In this document: positions 32,812-41,141 of the stretch, piece after piece
How the letters are laid out: each line of letters begins with the position of its first letter
Numbering within the stretch: position 1 is the first letter of the stretch
From: Planctomycetales bacterium
Lineage (GTDB): Bacteria > 4484-113
Assembly (NCBI GenBank): GCA_030606285.1
Contig: JAUWGS010000005.1
Location: 101,977-165,976, forward strand
DNA: 64,000 nucleotides
Direction of reading: 5' to 3'
Program-made: the position numbers and the translations under genes
The notes under the pieces: generated by a model
Database searches by the model: none
Told to the model about the DNA's origin: nothing
The model's input: the letters and a program-made list of their open reading frames with translations, nothing else

Positions 32812-34230
32812 ATGGGTGGATTCAGTTTCGCACTGAAGACTTTCGGCTGCCAGATGAACGTGGCCGACGACGACGCTCTTGCACGCGAACTCGCAGCGCG
32901 TGGCGGGGTGCAGGTCACCGACGCATCCGCCGCCGACCTCATCGTCGTCAACACGTGCGTCGTGCGCCAGAAAGCCGAGGACAAGGCGTTCTCGTTCGTC
33001 GGCTCGCTTAAACCGCTCACCCAGGGCAATCCCCCAAGGCATCCGGTGAAACTCAGTGCCCCCAAACTGCTCGCGCAGCATGAAACTCCCGAGCGGAAGC
33101 GCCCGCGCCCCCTCATCGCGGTCGTCGGCTGCCTGGTGCCCAAAAGCGGCGAGGAACTCAAGCGCAAATTTGGCTACGTGGATCTCCTCGTGCCCACGAG
33201 CGAGCCTGCGGAGGTCATCGCCGCGCTTGCCGAAGTAATACCGTTTCCGCAACGGGCCGAAGCCGCCGCCTCGTCGTTTTCCGCGCCCAGTCCACAGCTC
33301 GCCGTAAGCTGCACCGCTGCGGCCGGTGGAAGCGACGGGCTGCGCCTGGACACGAAACTCAGCGGGCTGGTGACGGTGCAGCGTGGATGCAGCCACGCGT
33401 GCAGTTTCTGCATCGTGCCGCACGTGCGCGGACCGGAAATAAGCGTGCCCGTCGAGCAAATCATCGACGAGGTTAACTACTACCACCGCCAAGGCTTCAA
33501 CGAAGTCACGCTGCTGGGGCAAAACGTGCTCTCGTACGGCAGCGACCTTGGCTTCAGCCCGGATTTCGTCGAGATGATGGAAGCGATCATCGAGCACACC
33601 GAAGTCCCCTGGATTTCATTCCTCACGTCGCAGCCTCACGATATGAGCAGCGAGATAATCCGGCGCGTCATCGCCCATCCGCGCGTGACGCCAATGCTCC
33701 ACCTGCCCGTGCAGTCCGGCAGCAACGCGGTGCTTCAACGCATGCGGCGCGGATACACCGTCGAGGAGTACGAGGATTGGGTCGTGGCGGTGCGGGACGC
33801 GCGGCCCGACGTCTTCCTCACGACCGATTTCATCGTCGGCTTTCCCGGCGAAACGGAGCGCGATTTCGAGCTGACGCTGGCGCTCATCGAGCACGTCCGG
33901 TTCAACGACGCGTTTATGTTCGCCTATTCGCCGCGCGAAGGCACGGCTGCCGCCGGGTACGACGGCCAGGTTGAACTTCAGGAACGCAAGCGCCGCCTTG
34001 CCGCGCTCATCAAGCTCCAGCGAAGCGTCGCGCACGACGTAAACACTAAATACGTCGGACAGGTGCTTGACGCAATCGTCGAGCAGGCGGACGAAAGGCA
34101 GGCCGTCGCGCGCACGCCTTTCAACAAGCCGGTTGTGCTGCCGCGCACTAACCGCAAGCCCGGCGAGTTCACGAAAGTGCGCGTCACACAGGCGGTCGTT
34201 TCAAGCTTCAAAGGAGAGGAGGTCGCGTGA
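32812..34230 (+). CDS. miaB: tRNA-2-methylthio-N6-isopentenyladenosine synthase MiaB
   Basis: 472 residues, radical SAM methylthiotransferase acting on i6A37 of tRNA. The N-terminal UPF0004 cluster cysteines are C13 (FGCQMN), C49 (NTCVV) and C107 (VGCLV). The radical SAM cluster is C193-x3-C197-x2-C200 (CSHACSFC), followed by IVPHVRG. A TRAM domain closes the C-terminus. A spacer of ~40 extra residues rich in Pro/Lys/Arg lies between C49 and C107, and an Ala/Ser/Pro-rich linker precedes the radical SAM domain. ATG 32812 is fixed by the promoter. The next gene starts within its stop (GTGA overlap). RimO or MtaB are less likely given TFGCQMN. Confidence 0.92.
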   Translation: MGGFSFALKTFGCQMNVADDDALARELAARGGVQVTDASAADLIVVNTCVVRQKAEDKAFSFVGSLKPLTQGNPPRHPVKLSAPKLLAQHETPERKRPRPLIAVVGCLVPKSGEELKRKFGYVDLLVPTSEPAEVIAALAEVIPFPQRAEAAASSFSAPSPQLAVSCTAAAGGSDGLRLDTKLSGLVTVQRGCSHACSFCIVPHVRGPEISVPVEQIIDEVNYYHRQGFNEVTLLGQNVLSYGSDLGFSPDFVEMMEAIIEHTEVPWISFLTSQPHDMSSEIIRRVIAHPRVTPMLHLPVQSGSNAVLQRMRRGYTVEEYEDWVVAVRDARPDVFLTTDFIVGFPGETERDFELTLALIEHVRFNDAFMFAYSPREGTAAAGYDGQVELQERKRRLAALIKLQRSVAHDVNTKYVGQVLDAIVEQADERQAVARTPFNKPVVLPRTNRKPGEFTKVRVTQAVVSSFKGEEVA

Positions 34231-35669
34231 GCCGGTGCTTCACTTTCCTGCGGTACACCATCCTTGCGCTGGCGGCATGCGCGTTTTTTGTGTTTGCACC
34301 GGCCGGACGCCCGCAGGAAAACATGCTGAACTACGCCCGCCTGCAGATTGACACGCTCACAGAATTCGACCTCAGCGAGCTTGCCGCTACGCCATCACAC
34401 ATACTCTTTCCACCGGTGCCGCGAACGGACACCGGCTTTACCCACAACCTGAAGCAGCGCCGCGTAATCTGCATCCTGCCCGGCGAGGAGCTGCACGTCT
34501 TCGAGGCAATCACCCTGCGCACGCTGGACTCGCTGATTGCCACCGACATTGAGCACCTGCGCGGGAAGCTTGAGCACATAAACACGCTCGCCAACCGGCG
34601 CAACCAGCTCTCCTCTCAAATGGATGAGCGCGCAAGCCTCCTGGATGACGTGCTGGGCGCTTTGCGCTGGCGACGCGGCGAAACGCCTGACGACCAGCAG
34701 CGCCAGTGGTGCCGCGCCGCTGCCGCCCTCTCGCTTGAGCAAGCGAAAGCGATGCGGGAGCTTGCGCGCCTGGATGCGGACGGCAGGCGGCAGTCTGTCC
34801 TGTACCAGATTATGCGGCTGAACCTCTCCGCGGTGCTGAACACGGCGACGACCGGAGAAGACCTTGCGCTGCTCACGCCCCGCGATCCCGAGATCATCAA
34901 CCGGCAGCTTGTAGCCCTGCTCACCAACGAAGCCGAGGAGATCGCCGCCCGGCTGCCAACGCTCGCAGACGAACTGGCGACGCTGCATCTGCGCGAAGGA
35001 CGGCTGGTCACTGAAGTACTGGGATTCGACGAGAGCGTGGACGCCGGCGCCGCGCTGGAATCTATCGCCAGTGGTGACGCAGGTGCCATCGGCGCGGTTA
35101 TGGAATACCCGAACCGGTTCGCTGAACTTATCGAAGTGGAGACAGGACTTGCGGCAGCAACCGCACTGCAGGGAGAACTGAGCGCACTGCTCGTTGAGGT
35201 GAACGCGGCGCGCGGCGAAATGATGCGCCACGGCGTGCACCTCTCGGCGATCCAGCGCGTGACCGTCAGCCCGCGCGAGTTCGACGTGCCCCGGCTGTCG
35301 CGAACGCAACTTAAGTTGCTTTCGAACGCGGAGCAGTGGGAAGTCGGCCAGTGGAGCGTGTTCCTGCGCAGCCTTGCCGCGAGCTTCGGTACGGCCGGAG
35401 GGCGTGCGGTCAGCATCCCGCCGCCGCAGGGAGTCTTCAGCGGCCCGAGACGCACCCGCCTGGCGCCCAACGAAGTTCCTGCCTTCCTGGCAGCCGCTTC
35501 GCAACTGCCCTCAAACGACTTCGACCTCATCGCCGAGCTACTGGAGCTTGCATCATCGGAACACGCGAACGCCAAAGCGGCAGGCGGCGAGGAAACGGCG
35601 TTCTGGGAGTTCGTCAGTTACTGCCTGCAGGACACGGCGCGCCGGGGGTTCACGTCCGGCGGCGATTAG
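34227..35669 (+). CDS. Secreted or lipid-anchored helical protein of unknown function
   Basis: 480 residues starting at GTG 34227, overlapping the miaB stop by 4 nt. The N-terminus is a signal sequence (YTILALAACAFFVFAPAG) with either a lipobox at C18 or a signal-peptidase-I site after APA. Most of the protein is long amphipathic helix rich in Leu/Ala/Glu/Arg (for example LDDVLGALRWRRGETPDDQQ), likely coiled coil. No catalytic motif or family is recognised. Translational coupling to miaB is implied by the overlap. The 3' end overlaps the convergent mtnP stop by 4 nt, leaving no room for a terminator between them. Confidence 0.7.
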   Translation: MSRCFTFLRYTILALAACAFFVFAPAGRPQENMLNYARLQIDTLTEFDLSELAATPSHILFPPVPRTDTGFTHNLKQRRVICILPGEELHVFEAITLRTLDSLIATDIEHLRGKLEHINTLANRRNQLSSQMDERASLLDDVLGALRWRRGETPDDQQRQWCRAAAALSLEQAKAMRELARLDADGRRQSVLYQIMRLNLSAVLNTATTGEDLALLTPRDPEIINRQLVALLTNEAEEIAARLPTLADELATLHLREGRLVTEVLGFDESVDAGAALESIASGDAGAIGAVMEYPNRFAELIEVETGLAAATALQGELSALLVEVNAARGEMMRHGVHLSAIQRVTVSPREFDVPRLSRTQLKLLSNAEQWEVGQWSVFLRSLAASFGTAGGRAVSIPPPQGVFSGPRRTRLAPNEVPAFLAAASQLPSNDFDLIAELLELASSEHANAKAAGGEETAFWEFVSYCLQDTARRGFTSGGD

Positions 35670-36469
35670 AAGTGTGCGCCCTCAAGCGCCGACTGACAAC
35701 TGCATGATGGCTTCTCAGGAATCTCCGGAATCATCGCATTGAGCAGCTCGCGCAGCTTCTCGTTGTTTTGTGTAAACACGCGCAGAATTTCCTCCTGCGT
35801 CACCGGCCTTATCGACGGCTCGCCCTCCAGCCCCACGTCGTAGTCGGTAATCAGGCTAATGTTTACGTAGCAAAGCTCAAGCTCGCGTGCCAGTATCGCT
35901 TCGGGATACTGGGTCATATTGACGACTTCCCAGCCCTGCCCGGAAAACCACTTGCTTTCGGCGCGCGTGGAAAAGCGCGGCCCTTCGATGACCACAACCG
36001 CACCCGTCGGTCTGAACGGAATGCCCAGGCGCTCGCACCCGGCGATTGCCACAGCCCTCATCTCCGGGCAGTACGGGTCGGCGAAGCTCACGTGCGTCGT
36101 CCGCGGCCCGTCATAGAACGTGTCGGTGCGGTGGCGCGTGCGGTCAACGAGCTGGTCGCAGATGACGAACGTGCCGGGTGTCACGTCCGGCTGCAGGCTT
36201 CCGGCGGCGCAGGGGCCGATGATCCGGCTCACGCCCGCGGACTTCATCGCCCACAGGTTCGCTCGGTAGTTTATCCGGTGCGGCGGGAACTGATGCTTAG
36301 TTCCGTGACGCGGCAGAAACGCCACCTTGCGCCCGCCAATCTCGCCGATTGTTAGAGGCGCACTGGGCTCACCGAAGGGCGTTTCCACCGTAATTTCCTG
36401 CGCGCCTTGAATAAGCTCATAGAAGCCGCTGCCGCCGAATATGCCAATCTCGACGCCTGTGCGCTCCAT
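35666..36469 (-). CDS. mtnP: S-methyl-5'-thioadenosine phosphorylase-type purine nucleoside phosphorylase
   Basis: 267 residues, MTAP/PNP family. GIFGGSGFYEL starts the fold. The phosphate- and ribose-binding LPRHGTKHQFPPHRINYRAN, IGPCAAGSL, and the base/methylthio pocket NMTQYPEAILARELELCYV are followed by TDYD. The C-terminal CSCQSAL matches the CxC tail of thermostable archaeal-type MTAP. It cleaves methylthioadenosine to adenine and methylthioribose-1-phosphate in methionine salvage. Because mqnB is absent from the window, it might also act on aminofutalosine, but that is conjecture. It follows the DUF488 gene with a 1-nt overlap (TAATG). Confidence 0.9.
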   Translation of the reverse strand: MERTGVEIGIFGGSGFYELIQGAQEITVETPFGEPSAPLTIGEIGGRKVAFLPRHGTKHQFPPHRINYRANLWAMKSAGVSRIIGPCAAGSLQPDVTPGTFVICDQLVDRTRHRTDTFYDGPRTTHVSFADPYCPEMRAVAIAGCERLGIPFRPTGAVVVIEGPRFSTRAESKWFSGQGWEVVNMTQYPEAILARELELCYVNISLITDYDVGLEGEPSIRPVTQEEILRVFTQNNEKLRELLNAMIPEIPEKPSCSCQSALEGAHF

Positions 36470-36900
36470 TACTCGCCTTCCAGCACCGAGTGGAACAGGT
36501 CCGCCTGCGCGGGCGCGTCTTGGTCGCTTTCGGTGATATGCACTACCTCAACGTTTAGCTTGAGCAGCGTCTGCGCGACGAGATGATGCCGGTGGGACAG
36601 CATATAGTCGCCCTCCGAGGCCAAGAGCGCAACGTTGTACTGCTGCGCGAATTCGAGCAGGTGCTTGACGCCATCCTGATAGCTCGGGTCTTTCTCGCGC
36701 TTGATATAGTCGAACCTGCCGTCGTCGGTTAGCCCGCCTAGCCGGTTACCCATAAACATATACTCAATGCCGGACTTGCGCAGGCTGTGCTCGATGCGGT
36801 CCCGGTTGAACCATTCGGCGTTGGACGAGTACGGGTAGGAGCGGATGTCCACCACCAGCGTGACGCCGCGCGAATGCAGGCGCTGAACCAGCTCATCCAT
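36469..36900 (-). CDS. DUF488 protein, N-terminus separated by a frameshift
   Basis: 143 residues from ATG 36900. The DUF488 pattern is visible: LVVDIRSYPYSS, AEWFN, GIEYMFMGNRLGG, and SEGDYMLSHRHHLVAQ, where the usual CxxxxxxCHR has lost both cysteines. Family members normally start with an IYTIGHS strand. That strand is encoded upstream in the same frame (FFTVYTIGHSD) but has no ATG/GTG/TTG. An ATG at 36980 begins MSDKIKRLEGAPRAF in the other frame and would join it by one-base slippage at the A6/T6 run 36934-36939. The true gene is probably 36469-36980 with a frameshift. Function unknown. It overlaps mtnP by 1 nt. Confidence 0.7.
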   Translation of the reverse strand: MDELVQRLHSRGVTLVVDIRSYPYSSNAEWFNRDRIEHSLRKSGIEYMFMGNRLGGLTDDGRFDYIKREKDPSYQDGVKHLLEFAQQYNVALLASEGDYMLSHRHHLVAQTLLKLNVEVVHITESDQDAPAQADLFHSVLEGE

Positions 36901-36980
36901 TATGAGGTCTGAATGTCCGATGGTGTATACGGTAAAAAAGCTCGTGGTGCTCCCTCCAGCCTCTTGATTTTATCAGACAT
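36901..36980 (-). other. Out-of-frame N-terminal part of the DUF488 gene
   Basis: ATG 36980 opens MSDKIKRLEGAPRAF. After the T6 run at 36934-36939 the family sequence TVYTIGHSDLI continues in the frame of ATG 36900. A single-base loss in the homopolymer, a sequencing error, or transcriptional slippage would explain the break. Confidence 0.6.
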
Positions 36981-36989
36981 CCCCCCGAA

Positions 36990-37415
36990 TACAAGATGTA
37001 TCGCAGCCGTCTTCTTGCTCCTCACTCTAGAGTCGCGACTTTCCAGTCGCGATTCTTCTAACACGGACTCGCGGTTAGAAAACCGCGACTCTAGGTTAGA
37101 GGCGCCCTCTTGGTGGCGCGGGCGTCTCGCCCGTGATTCCTCACATCGCTCTATGAGTAGGCGGTGCTCACCAGCCCGGCTCTGAAAAAAAACTGGTGGC
37201 GCGGCGCTTGCCCGCCGGAGCCTCGGCATAGGAGGGGCTCGCCCGTGATTCCACGAATTGCGCTCCACATTGGGTGCGGACGCCTATCCAGGCGTCCGAC
37301 CTTCGTTCGCGCCGGCTGGATAGCCGGCGCTACCCAAATAATTCCCTCGCTAATCGCTACTCCTCTTCCGGCTACTGGCCCCTGGCTACTGGCTACTCAC
37401 CTCTCCCCTCATACT
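36990..37415. repeat. Spacer of mixed palindromic modules
   Basis: Contains TAGAGTCGCGACTTTCCAG with its inverted partner (37027-37097), GGCGCGGGCGTCTCGCCCGTG (37113-37135), a GGACGCCTATCCAGGCGTCC hairpin, an AGCCGGC hairpin near 37310-37330, and repeated GGCTACTGG units near 37372-37400. No open frame here has a ribosome-binding site or promoter; I see no gene. Confidence 0.75.
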
Positions 37416-37437
37416 TCCTACATCCTACTTAAGAGTT

Positions 37438-37443
37438 TATAAT
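37438..37443 (+). promoter_or_regulatory. -10 box TATAAT, near-leaderless
   Basis: Predicted +1 at about 37450, 3 nt before GTG 37453. Confidence 0.55.
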
Positions 37444-37452
37444 GAGCCCGCT

Positions 37453-37845
37453 GTGCATTCGCCGCGTAACACTCTCGCCATCGTCGCTGCCATCGCTGCC
37501 ATCGCGTGCGCATGCGGCGGCGTGTCGCAGGGGCTCACAACTCCGGGCGCGCTCACTCCGCAGGCGGGCACAACCATCGCAGCAACCGATGCAGTGACGA
37601 TAATCTTTCACCGCGCACTGGATAAAACAACGCTCAGGGGCAAGGTATGGGTTTTGCAGGGCGATATCCGCGCTCCGTTTAGCCGCACGGTAAGCGATGA
37701 CGGCTATGTGGTCACGATTGAGCCAACTTTCGCGTGGGAGCAAGGCGAACTACGCATTTTGCTTATCGGCGGGGAGCAGGGAATCCGCTATGCGGACGGG
37801 CGCGGATTTGATAGCATTACTCTTACCTACTTCGTGGGGAATTAA
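37453..37845 (+). CDS. Lipoprotein with a bacterial Ig-like (Big_5/SbsA-type) domain
   Basis: 130 residues from GTG 37453. The lipobox is in AAIACACGG. The mature part is one beta-sandwich-like domain with the pattern TIAATDAVTIIFHRALDKTT and later GYVVTIEPTFAWEQGELRIL, resembling the SbsA Ig-like domain (Big_5) found in surface proteins. It is probably exposed outside the cytoplasmic membrane; the partner is unknown. Its TAA stop overlaps the ATG of the following nucleotide-sugar enzyme by 1 nt, so the two are co-transcribed, although I see no functional link. Confidence 0.7.
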   Translation: MHSPRNTLAIVAAIAAIACACGGVSQGLTTPGALTPQAGTTIAATDAVTIIFHRALDKTTLRGKVWVLQGDIRAPFSRTVSDDGYVVTIEPTFAWEQGELRILLIGGEQGIRYADGRGFDSITLTYFVGN

Positions 37846-38801
37846 TGAAGGCGCTGATAACCGGCATCACGGGCTTTGCGGGAAGCCACCTGGCGGAGTT
37901 TCTGCTGGCGGACGGCCATGAAGTCTTCGGCACCCGCCGCGTCCGCTCACCGATGGAGAACTTAAGCGCTGTAGCCGATAAGCTCACGCTCATCGACTGC
38001 GAACTGAGCGACGCAAGCGCGGTGCGCGACGCGCTGAAAGCCGCGCAGCCGGATCTCATCTTCCATCTCGCCGCGCAGAGCTTCGTGCCCGCAAGCTGGG
38101 TCTATCCCGGCTACACGCTGTTCAACAACATCGGCGCGCAGCTAAACATCTTCGAAGCCGTGCGCGAACTAAAGCTCGATGTGCGCATACTCGTTGCGTG
38201 CAGCAGCGAAGAATACGGGCGGGCGGAAGAAAAAGACCTGCCGCTCACGGAAGACTCGCCGCTTAGGCCGCTGTCACCGTACGGCGTGAGCAAAGTCGCC
38301 CAGGACATGCTGGCGTACCAGTACCACGAAAGCTACGGGCTGAAGACGATTCGCACGCGCGCGTTCAATCACACCGGGCCGAGGCGCGGGGAAGTATTCG
38401 TTACATCCAACTTCGCCAGGCAGATCGCCGAGATCGAACTGGGCAAAAGGAAGCCCGTAGTCCATGTGGGCAATCTCTCCGCGCAGCGCGACTTCACCGA
38501 CGTGCGCGACGTTGTTAAGGCTTACTACCTCGCCTGCACGCAGGGCGAGCCCGGCGAAGTCTACAACGTGTGCTCTGGCAAATCGGTTACTATCCAGGAA
38601 ATTCTGGACACGTTGCTAGAGCTTTCGCAGCGCGAAGTCGAGGTGGTCGTGGACACCGCGCGCATGCGCCCGTCGGACGTCCAGCTGCTCAGGGGAGACG
38701 CGAGCAAGCTGGCTGATGCAACGGGCTGGCACCCCACAATCGATCTGCGCCAGACGCTGGGCGATCTGCTCGCATACTGGCGGGAAAGGCTCACGGGCTA
38801 G
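37845..38801 (+). CDS. NAD(P)-dependent nucleotide-sugar epimerase/dehydratase, GDP-mannose 4,6-dehydratase-like
   Basis: 318 residues of the extended short-chain dehydrogenase family. The Rossmann motif GITGFAGSHL is at the N-terminus. The catalytic triad region has VACSSEEYG and Y-G-V-S-K (SPYGVSKVAQ), and RAFNHTGPRR is characteristic of the GDP-mannose 4,6-dehydratase / GDP-6-deoxy-4-keto-mannose reductase (Gmd/Rmd) branch. At 318 residues it is nearer Rmd than full Gmd (~350-370). It makes a deoxysugar nucleotide for surface glycans. It is coupled to the upstream lipoprotein gene by a 1-nt overlap. Confidence 0.88.
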   Translation: MKALITGITGFAGSHLAEFLLADGHEVFGTRRVRSPMENLSAVADKLTLIDCELSDASAVRDALKAAQPDLIFHLAAQSFVPASWVYPGYTLFNNIGAQLNIFEAVRELKLDVRILVACSSEEYGRAEEKDLPLTEDSPLRPLSPYGVSKVAQDMLAYQYHESYGLKTIRTRAFNHTGPRRGEVFVTSNFARQIAEIELGKRKPVVHVGNLSAQRDFTDVRDVVKAYYLACTQGEPGEVYNVCSGKSVTIQEILDTLLELSQREVEVVVDTARMRPSDVQLLRGDASKLADATGWHPTIDLRQTLGDLLAYWRERLTG

Positions 38802-38810
38802 ACATGGGGG

Positions 38811-39068
38811 CAAAATCGGCAGAATTTTTTCTGAAAAGGGTTGCGGGCTGCGCCGGTTGTGGTGTAAGATTCACTCCCCAAAGGTTCTCTCTTGGGGTAG
38901 ACAGGAGGTCGGGGGATATTCTGTTCATAGCATTTAACGTTTACCTGACGTTTTAGTGCCGTTTCACCATCCAAGGCTGGCCTTAGTGGATTAGGAGGGT
39001 TTTAGACCCTCGGAATCGTTGATAAGTTACCGCATTTGTTGATAACTACACCTGGTGGTTGCAGGGGA
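38811..39068 (+). promoter_or_regulatory. dnaA leader region: promoter, hairpins, DnaA-box-like sites
   Basis: A 267-nt non-coding stretch before dnaA. A TTGCGG/TAAGAT pair with an 18-nt spacer (38841-38870) could be a sigma-70 promoter. The leader then has hairpins CCCCAA/TTGGGG (38876-38897) and GAGGGT/ACCCTC (38995-39012). Two GTTGATAA sites near 39018 and 39039 are one mismatch from the inverse DnaA box TGTGGATAA. This suits DnaA autoregulation and could be part of an origin, but no dense cluster of perfect boxes is present. It contrasts with the very short leaders of other genes here. Confidence 0.45.
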
Positions 39069-40427
39069 ATGGTTGAAACCTACGCTGGCGAGATACTGAA
39101 GCAGGTCCGGGAGGAGTTGAAACGCGCCATTCCCAGCCCCAAGTTCGAACTGCTCATCCTTCCCCTCAGAATAGCTGAAATATCCGGGAATTCCGTAATC
39201 CTGCTTGCCACCGGCGATAAGCACATCGAATGGCTGCGCGACGAGTTCTGGGACGAGCTGATGAAAGCCTTCTCGCTTGCGCTGGGTGGGCGCGCCGAGC
39301 TGAATCTCGTTGTTGATCCTTCGGCGGGCGAAAAGCGGACGGCAAACGCGGATACAGCCCAGCCGCTCTCGAAGGTTCTTCCGCGGGCCAGCCGCGCGGT
39401 ATCCAGACCCTTGCTGAATCCGCGTTTCACTTTCGAGAACTTCGTTGTGGGATCCTCCAATCAGTTCTGCGCTTCGGCAGCTAAAGCCGTGGCCGAACGC
39501 CCCGGTTATGCATACAATCCGCTGTTCATTTACTCGGACGTGGGACTGGGCAAGACACATCTGCTGCACGCCATCGGGCACCGCGTGATGGAAGCGTATC
39601 CCGACTACCGCGTCATCTACGTCACCAGCGAAAAATTCACCAGCGACTTCATCGAGAAGGTGCGCACCGGGCGGATGAACGAATTCCACCAGCGATACCG
39701 CCAGTGCGATCTGCTGCTCATTGACGACATCCAGTTCATTGCCAACAAGGTCGAAACGCAGATGGAGTTCTTCCACACCTTCATGACGCTGGTGGATGCG
39801 GGTAAGCAAATCGCCATCAGCTGCGATTCTCCGCCGCAGGATCTTAAGAACATCGAGAGCCGCCTGCTCTCGCGCTTCGGCAGCGGATTACTGGTAGACC
39901 TCGAGCCGCCCGCAGTCGAGACGCGAATGGCCATACTAGCCAAGAAAGCCGAGCTGGAGGGCGTCTCGATAAGCCCCGAAGTATCCGCCTTCATCGCTGA
40001 GAGCATCCAGACGAACATCCGCGAGCTGGAGGGCGCGCTGATCCGCCTGCTCGCGTTTTGCGACTTCTCCGGCACAAAGCCGACTCTCGAAATTGCGCGG
40101 CGCGTCCTCAGCGACTTCGTGAAGGGGCAGCACGGACGCCGCTTCCTTTCAATGGAGCAGATCATCGAGGCCGTCTGCGAGGTCTTCCGCGTGAGCCCTA
40201 ACCTCATCATGGGCCGGGACCGCCGCAAGAAGCTCGCCGAGGCAAGAATGATAATTATGTATCTCGGTCGCGAACACACGAATCTAACGCTTGCTCAGAT
40301 CGGTGAGGAAGTCGGGGGCCGCGACCACAGCACCGTAAGCCACGGCGTCGGGAAGATAGCCCAGGCGATGGACGAAGACCCTTACCTCAAGCAGATGGTG
40401 CAGCAAGTCATCCGCAAGCTCTCCTGA
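39069..40427 (+). CDS. dnaA: Chromosomal replication initiator DnaA
   Basis: 452 residues. Domain I is at ~1-80, a short linker follows, and the AAA+ domain starts at FTFENFVVGSSN with Walker A GLGKTH (159-164) and Walker B LLIDDIQF. Domain IV has the DNA-binding signature GGRDHSTVSHGVGKI. It opens the origin and recruits the helicase. ATG 39069 has AGGGGA very close upstream; TTG 39036 is an alternative. The neighbours are a deoxysugar enzyme and a secreted protein, not dnaN/recF/gyrB. Confidence 0.96.
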   Translation: MVETYAGEILKQVREELKRAIPSPKFELLILPLRIAEISGNSVILLATGDKHIEWLRDEFWDELMKAFSLALGGRAELNLVVDPSAGEKRTANADTAQPLSKVLPRASRAVSRPLLNPRFTFENFVVGSSNQFCASAAKAVAERPGYAYNPLFIYSDVGLGKTHLLHAIGHRVMEAYPDYRVIYVTSEKFTSDFIEKVRTGRMNEFHQRYRQCDLLLIDDIQFIANKVETQMEFFHTFMTLVDAGKQIAISCDSPPQDLKNIESRLLSRFGSGLLVDLEPPAVETRMAILAKKAELEGVSISPEVSAFIAESIQTNIRELEGALIRLLAFCDFSGTKPTLEIARRVLSDFVKGQHGRRFLSMEQIIEAVCEVFRVSPNLIMGRDRRKKLAEARMIIMYLGREHTNLTLAQIGEEVGGRDHSTVSHGVGKIAQAMDEDPYLKQMVQQVIRKLS

Positions 40428-40433
40428 GCCGAG

Positions 40434-41129
40434 ATGGGCAAGAAGCTCGCAACGCTCACACTCATCGCGAGCATATTCCTCGTCTGCGGCACGCATGCCC
40501 TGGCGGATCTCGACGCGAGCACTGCTGACGAAGACAGCTACATCCAGGTTTCGCTGGCGGCCATCGAGCGCTGGGAACGCCTGCTCTACACCGATTCGGT
40601 TGAGCTGAGCGAAATTGACACGGACGTTTTGACGCTCAGTCTGCTGGAGGATCTCACGCGACTCTACGAAGTGACGAAGCTTCCTGATGCGCGTGAACGT
40701 ATCCTCAAGCTTCTTAGAGCTTACGAAGTGTCAACGCGCTATGGCTTTTCGGGAGATGGAATGCTCGCTGCGAGCATTGCGCGCCTCGAACTGAAGCGGA
40801 CTGAGTTCTGGGACTACTCAATATTCCTGGTTAACATAGAGAATCGCAGCGGGGTAGACATACCGGTCAGTGACTGGCGCTTCACCATCGTCACTAAAGA
40901 CGATGCGACCATCCTACCGGATGCGCTTAACAAAACCCATCCCCTCTACCAGCGCTTAAGGCGCGCTCTCTCCGGTTTCAGCCCGCCTGGAATGCTGCGT
41001 GCGGGAAGCACTGTAAGCTTCAAGCTGGTGTTTTCCGGGAGCGGCTTGACGCCCTCCACAATGAAGTACTTCCTCGTGGACCTGGATGAGATGCGCATTG
41101 TGGTAAAGTTTTATGAGAACTTGAACTGA
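40434..41129 (+). CDS. Secreted protein of unknown function
   Basis: 231 residues, 6 nt after dnaA. The N-terminal signal peptide is KLATLTLIASIFLVCGTHALA, with cleavage likely after ALA. The mature part has a helical region (about 30-110, including LLEDLTRLYEVTK) followed by a beta-rich region (SIFLVNIENRSGVDIPVSDW) that looks like an Ig-like or C2-like sandwich. No family is recognised. The following gene begins 12 nt downstream, so dnaA and these two may share a transcript, which is odd for a replication initiator. Confidence 0.68.
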   Translation: MGKKLATLTLIASIFLVCGTHALADLDASTADEDSYIQVSLAAIERWERLLYTDSVELSEIDTDVLTLSLLEDLTRLYEVTKLPDARERILKLLRAYEVSTRYGFSGDGMLAASIARLELKRTEFWDYSIFLVNIENRSGVDIPVSDWRFTIVTKDDATILPDALNKTHPLYQRLRRALSGFSPPGMLRAGSTVSFKLVFSGSGLTPSTMKYFLVDLDEMRIVVKFYENLN

Positions 41130-41141
41130 TCGGGGGGACTC

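Noticed and set aside
33000..33600. Long minus-strand frame inside miaB
   Set aside because: GC-rich shadow frame of a well-conserved gene with no promoter or ribosome-binding site of its own.
16335..37400. Possible CRISPR array made of the palindromic spacers
   Set aside because: Repeats are not regularly spaced, are of several types, and no cas genes are in the window.
38802..39068. Confident chromosomal origin call at dnaA
   Set aside because: Only two imperfect DnaA-box-like sites; no box cluster or clear unwinding element could be established by eye.
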